Shown in pieces: positions 6,861-9,457 of a DNA stretch of 9,457 nucleotides. The notes beneath the pieces were generated by a model that did not search any database, had not been told where the DNA came from, and saw only the letters and a program-made list of their open reading frames with translations. This DNA comes from Clostridia bacterium (GTDB lineage Bacteria; Bacillota; Clostridia; TANB77; CAG-508), in NCBI GenBank assembly GCA_900768805.1, contig CAAGEF010000140.1, positions 1-9,457 of the forward strand, given 5' to 3'. Both the position numbers and the translations under genes were made by a program. How positions within the stretch are numbered: position 1 is the stretch's first letter; every line of letters starts with the position of its first letter.

Positions 6861-6869
6861 TGATATAAT
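6861..6869 (+). promoter_or_regulatory. Extended -10 promoter element
   Basis: TGA followed by TATAAT (6864-6869) is an extended -10 motif. No good -35 is placed 16-18 bases upstream, which is tolerated when TGn is present. Transcription would begin near 6876 and run through the 14-codon ORF into the RhuM gene. Confidence 0.5.
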
Positions 6870-6897
6870 AATATTAATTTACGAGGAGATGATTATA

Positions 6898-6942
6898 ATG
6901 TCTATAGAAAAACAAAAAATATTAAATGAAATAAATTCATAA
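6898..6942 (+). CDS. 14-codon ORF with strong translation signals (leader peptide or gene remnant)
   Basis: ATG at 6898 is nine bases after AGGAG (6884-6888) and downstream of an extended -10 promoter. It encodes MSIEKQKILNEINS and then stops. The same frame past the stop reads KFLNSYPCAFK, another stop, then EIDSFNTKDVFLW, which looks protein-like. The ORF may therefore be the 5' stump of a gene that has acquired stops and lost its body, rather than a true leader. I do not recognise the family. Confidence 0.35.
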   Translation: MSIEKQKILNEINS

Positions 6943-7013
6943 AAATTTTTAAATTCATATCCTTGTGCTTTCAAATAAGAAATTGATTCTTTTAATACTA
7001 AGGATGTGTTCTT

Positions 7014-7400
7014 ATGGACGAAAAAAAGAATGAAATTATTTTATTTGAAAATCAAGGAGTAAAATTAGAGGTTAATTTAAAAGAAGAGACAGTATGGCTT
7101 ACACAAGCACAGATGGAAGAATTATTTGACGTAAAACATGCTACTATAAGTGAACATATTAAGAATATTTTTAAGGAAGGAGAACTTGAAGAAAAAACTT
7201 CTGTCGGAATTTCCGACAAAAGTACAGGAGGAAGAAAATCAAAAATATATAATTTAGATGTTATCATATCTGTTGGATATAGAGTTAAATCAAAAAATGG
7301 CGTAATTTTCAGACAATGGGCAAATAAAATATTAAAAGATTATATGATAAAAGGATATGCTATAAATCAAAATTTGCAGTTGAAAGAGATAAAGGATTAG
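7014..7400 (+). CDS. RhuM-family N-terminal domain, 5' part of a broken RhuM-Fic gene
   Basis: This 128-codon ORF carries a nearly complete RhuM (virulence protein) domain: VWLTQAQMEELFDVKHATIS (27-46), a winged-helix-like segment, then GGRKSKIYNLDVIISVGYRV (72-91), IFRQWANKILKDYM and the GYAINQ motif (about 115-120). In intact relatives this domain is followed by about 90-100 residues of linker and then a Fic/Doc domain. Here the sequence jumps straight after AINQ into Fic-domain DNA in another frame, so the ORF ends with eight out-of-frame residues. AGGATG at 7001-7006 supports the start. The gene is best called a pseudogene; the truncated RhuM domain could still be made and might bind DNA, but that is speculative. 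Confidence 0.85.
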   Translation: MDEKKNEIILFENQGVKLEVNLKEETVWLTQAQMEELFDVKHATISEHIKNIFKEGELEEKTSVGISDKSTGGRKSKIYNLDVIISVGYRVKSKNGVIFRQWANKILKDYMIKGYAINQNLQLKEIKD

Positions 7401-7705
7401 AATCAATTATTGGAAATATTTATCAAAGTTTTGCTAGTCAAGATATTTATAAAAGTATTGAAGAAAAGGGAGCTAACTTCTTATATTTAATAGTAAAAAA
7501 TCATGTATTTGCAGATGGAAATAAAAGAATTGCTGCTACTCTATTTATATACTTTTTGAATTATTATGGTATCTTATATAAAGATGGTATACAAGTTATT
7601 GATAATAATACATTAGCAGCCCTTACTCTATTAATTGCCGAATCTAATCCAAAAGAAAAAGATGTTATAATAGATTTGGTAATGAATTTTTTGAATAATG
7701 ATTAA
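7373..7705 (+). pseudogene. Fic/Doc domain, 3' part of the broken RhuM-Fic gene
   Basis: The frame at 7373-7705 gives 110 residues with no start codon of its own. It begins FAVERDKGLESIIGNIYQSF, has the Fic-fold active-site loop HVFADGNKR (residues 44-52 of the fragment), and ends in DLVMNFLNND. The loop fits H-x-F-x-D-x-N-K-R, the lysine-bearing version typical of Doc (which phosphorylates EF-Tu), rather than the HPFxxGNGR of AMP-transferring Fic enzymes. It overlaps the RhuM ORF by 28 bases in a different frame. The missing central segment and the frame change point to an internal deletion ending near 7370. The fragment is very well preserved, so the event looks recent. RhuM-Fic genes are common in accessory DNA of gut Bacillota. 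Confidence 0.85.
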
Positions 7706-7729
7706 TTATATAGATAAAACAGAAATATC

Positions 7730-7765
7730 ATTTCGCATTTTTTAATTATTTATATTTTGCGAAAT
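7730..7765. repeat. 8-bp inverted repeat downstream of the Fic remnant
   Basis: ATTTCGCA (7730-7737) and TGCGAAAT (7758-7765) are exact reverse complements with a 20-base A/T-rich loop. No T-run follows the 3' arm, so it is a poor intrinsic terminator; a protein-binding site is equally possible. Confidence 0.4.
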
Positions 7766-7808
7766 AAATGTAATTTATTAAAGAAAATAGTAATAATATT
7801 AAAAGATG

Positions 7809-7840
7809 TTGACCAAATTAACATTAATATGATATAAAAT
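7809..7840 (+). promoter_or_regulatory. Possible upstream promoter for the AAA ATPase gene
   Basis: TTGACC (7809-7814), an 18-base spacer and TATAAA (7833-7838), preceded by TGA as an extended -10. A transcript from here would carry about 110 bases of leader, including the hairpin at 7888-7922. Confidence 0.45.
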
Positions 7841-7887
7841 GATTATTAAGACTTTAATTTAATATTCGTTCATAATAGATATTATTG

Positions 7888-7922
7888 CTTCCCATTTTCA
7901 AAAATATTTGAATTTTGGGAAG
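7888..7922. promoter_or_regulatory. Hairpin/operator-like inverted repeat over the ATPase promoter
   Basis: CTTCCCA (7888-7894) pairs with TGGGAAG (7916-7922). After a small internal loop, TTCAAA (about 7897-7902) pairs with TTTGAA (7907-7912). The repeat contains the -35 element of the proximal promoter, so a bound dimer, or a hairpin in a longer transcript, could control the ATPase gene. Confidence 0.55.
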
Positions 7923-7936
7923 TGATATGATATAAT
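7908..7936 (+). promoter_or_regulatory. Proximal promoter of the AAA_14/DUF4143 gene
   Basis: TTGAAT (7908-7913), a 17-base spacer and TATAAT (7931-7936), with TGA just before the -10. The expected start near 7943 leaves an unusually short leader: the ribosome site GAGGTG (7943-7948) would lie at the very 5' end of the transcript. A slightly upstream start is therefore possible. Confidence 0.65.
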
Positions 7937-7955
7937 GTTTTTGAGGTGAATAAAT

Positions 7956-9143
7956 ATGAAATTGTTAAAGAGAGAATGTCTTAATACTTTAATTGAAGTA
8001 ATGGGAACTCCTGATATAAAAGTTATCACTGGAGTAAGGAGAAGTGGAAAATCTAAATTATTAGAACTTTTTAAAGAATATATAGAAAATAATATAAAAA
8101 AATATAACATAATTCATATAGATTATAATTCATTAAATTTTGAAGATTTAAAAGAATATCATAAATTAAATGAATATATAGAACAAAGATATAAAAAAGG
8201 AATGAAAAATTTTGTATTAATCGATGAAGTACAAATGTGTGAAGGATTTGAAAAAACAATTAATAGTTTACATGCAGAAGAAAAATATGATATATATATA
8301 ACTGGTTCTAATGCCTTTTTACTAAGTAGTGATTTAGCTACACTGTTTACAGGAAGAACATTTGAAATTGAACTATATCCTTTTTCTTTTAAAGAATATA
8401 TTGAGTATTTTCAATATAGCGATATTGATGAAGCGTTCAATAACTATGTAATGGAAGGTGGAATGTCTGGTTCATATTTATATAAGTCAATAAACAGAAA
8501 ATACGATTACTTAAATGATATATATAATACATTAATAGTTAGAGATATTTATGAGAGAAATAAATTAAAAGACGAAAAATTAATGAATTCAATAAATGAT
8601 TTTTTAATGGATAATATATCTAATAGAACATCACTAAGAAATGTTGCAAATTCATTAAATAATATTAACTTAGAAACTAATCATAAAACAGTTGGTAATT
8701 ATATTGAATATTTATGTGAAGCATTTGCTTTTTACAAAATAAGCAGATATGATATAAAAGGTAAAAAATATTTAAATAGTGATGAAAAATATTATTTATC
8801 TGACCATGCATTTAGATATGCTCGTTTAGGAACAAAATCCTTAGATTATGGTAGAGTTTATGAGAATATTGTCGCAATTGAATTATTAAGAAGAGGCTAT
8901 GAAGTATATACAGGAATGTTATATAATAAAGAAGTTGATTTTATAGCATTAAAAAGAAATGAAAAAATTTACATTCAAGTTGCAGATAATATAGATTATG
9001 AAAAAACTTTAGAAAGAGAAGTTGAACCATTATTACAAATTAGAGATGCATATCCTAAAATAATAATAGCTCGTACAAGACATGATGATTATCAATATGA
9101 AGGAATACAAATTTATGATATTGCAAAATGGTTAACTGAATAA
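7956..9143 (+). CDS. AAA_14/DUF4143 ATP-binding protein
   Basis: This 395-aa protein has the full length of the family. The N-terminal ATPase domain has Walker A GVRRSGKS (26-33, K32), Walker B FVLIDEVQ (86-93; D90, E91), sensor ITGSNA (115-120), GR at 133-134 and the family hallmark ELYPFSFKEYIEYF (139-152). A winged-helix region follows (about 200-265). The DUF4143 C-terminus (about 280-380) resembles a PD-(D/E)xK nuclease fold: E309 in VAIELLRRGYEVYTG, EVDFIALK with D328, and IYIQVA with Q341. The final catalytic lysine seen in true nucleases is not obvious, so nuclease activity is doubtful. The cellular role is unknown; such genes are abundant, often multi-copy, in gut Bacillota and Bacteroidota. 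GAGGTG at 7943-7948, seven bases upstream, supports the start. It is a single gene with its own regulated-looking promoter. Confidence 0.92.
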   Translation: MKLLKRECLNTLIEVMGTPDIKVITGVRRSGKSKLLELFKEYIENNIKKYNIIHIDYNSLNFEDLKEYHKLNEYIEQRYKKGMKNFVLIDEVQMCEGFEKTINSLHAEEKYDIYITGSNAFLLSSDLATLFTGRTFEIELYPFSFKEYIEYFQYSDIDEAFNNYVMEGGMSGSYLYKSINRKYDYLNDIYNTLIVRDIYERNKLKDEKLMNSINDFLMDNISNRTSLRNVANSLNNINLETNHKTVGNYIEYLCEAFAFYKISRYDIKGKKYLNSDEKYYLSDHAFRYARLGTKSLDYGRVYENIVAIELLRRGYEVYTGMLYNKEVDFIALKRNEKIYIQVADNIDYEKTLEREVEPLLQIRDAYPKIIIARTRHDDYQYEGIQIYDIAKWLTE

Positions 9144-9437
9144 TTTATTAAGGAATATAATATTACTTGGGAATATATTGATAATTATATTAAAAACTTA
9201 TCTAATAACAAATATGAATATATAATTTTAGATTGGTATAATATTAATGAAAAAAATATTAGAATATTGCAACACTTACAATTCTAACAGATAGAGATTA
9301 TGATTCTTGAAAAAAATCAGTAATGGAAAGAGATAATATTACATCAGAATATTTTGAACCTCGAGAAAGAAACAGCAATAATTATACAGATTTAATATAT
9401 GATATTAAAAAGGTATACAAATTATTGAAACTCATTA
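9144..9437 (+). pseudogene. Degraded coding remnant of unknown function at the contig end
   Basis: No intact gene lies after the ATPase. Frame 9144-9287 is open (ITWEYIDNYIKNLSNNKYEY, then IILDWYNINEKNIR) but has no start codon. After about 9262 the protein-like reading moves to another frame: IATLTILTDRDYDS, a stop at 9308-9310, then KKSVMERDNITSEYFEPRER, continuing open to the adapter. The composition (LDWYNIN, TILTDRDYD) looks like one soluble alpha/beta protein with one frameshift and one stop. I do not recognise the family. Because this is the edge of a contig that ends in adapter, sequencing or assembly error is as likely a cause as true decay. Confidence 0.4.
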
Positions 9438-9457
9438 AGATCGGAAGAGCGTCGTGT
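9438..9457. other. Illumina TruSeq adapter contamination
   Basis: The final 20 bases, AGATCGGAAGAGCGTCGTGT, match the start of the Illumina TruSeq universal adapter (reverse-complement form). The GC-rich run is also unlike the surrounding AT-rich DNA. It is not biological sequence and should be trimmed; any translation across 9438 is artificial. Confidence 0.96.

Noticed and set aside
7014..7705. Programmed frameshift joining the RhuM and Fic frames
   Set aside because: A large internal segment expected between the two domains is missing and no slippery sequence is seen, so deletion explains the break better.
1..9457. CRISPR array, tRNA/rRNA genes, transposase or integrase
   Set aside because: Looked for and not found: no regularly spaced repeats, no cloverleaf-like stretch, and no recombinase motifs.

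Overview
The window is very AT-rich DNA with strong Shine-Dalgarno sites (AGGAGG-type), tight A/T-biased codon use and consensus sigma-A promoters. This points to a low-GC Bacillota, probably a Clostridia-type or gut-associated member; the species cannot be fixed from the sequence. The last 20 bases (9438-9457) match Illumina TruSeq adapter sequence, so the window is the ragged end of an assembled contig and not true chromosome at that edge.

Left third (1-3854): two regulator/exporter modules lie side by side on the + strand. Module 1 is the 3' end of a YtrA-type GntR repressor (1-223), an ABC ATPase (229-1086) and an ABC-2 permease (1088-1744), closed by a bidirectional-looking terminator (about 1830-1873). 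Module 2 has its own sigma-A promoter and a perfect 9-bp inverted-repeat operator over the -10/start region. It encodes a complete YtrA-type GntR repressor (2016-2390), an ABC ATPase (2377-3072) and an ABC-2 permease (3066-3854), each overlapping the next. The likely logic is a ligand-released repressor controlling its own small-molecule or peptide exporter, as in bacterial ytr/bcr-like systems.

Middle (3855-5739): a monocistronic gene with a perfect TTGACA-N17-TATAAT promoter and its own terminator encodes a 339-aa protein that I recognise as a divergent AcrVA2-family member. AcrVA2 is the anti-CRISPR that lowers Cas12a production. This is the most interesting gene here. An 11-bp direct repeat, 32 bp apart, flanks its transcription start. 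Next is a small four-helix membrane protein with CrtO-like (glycosyl-diaponeurosporenoate acyltransferase family) motifs.

Right part (5740-9457): this is accessory and decaying. It contains a fragment of a class I methyltransferase (about 5892-6053), an intact glycerophosphodiester phosphodiesterase-family gene (6091-6822), a 14-codon ORF with good signals (6898-6942), and a RhuM-Fic/Doc gene broken by an internal deletion (7014-7705). These are followed by an intact AAA_14/DUF4143 ATPase (7956-9143) with a hairpin sitting on its -35 region, and a frameshifted, stop-containing coding remnant running into the adapter. No tRNA, rRNA, CRISPR array, transposase or integrase was found.
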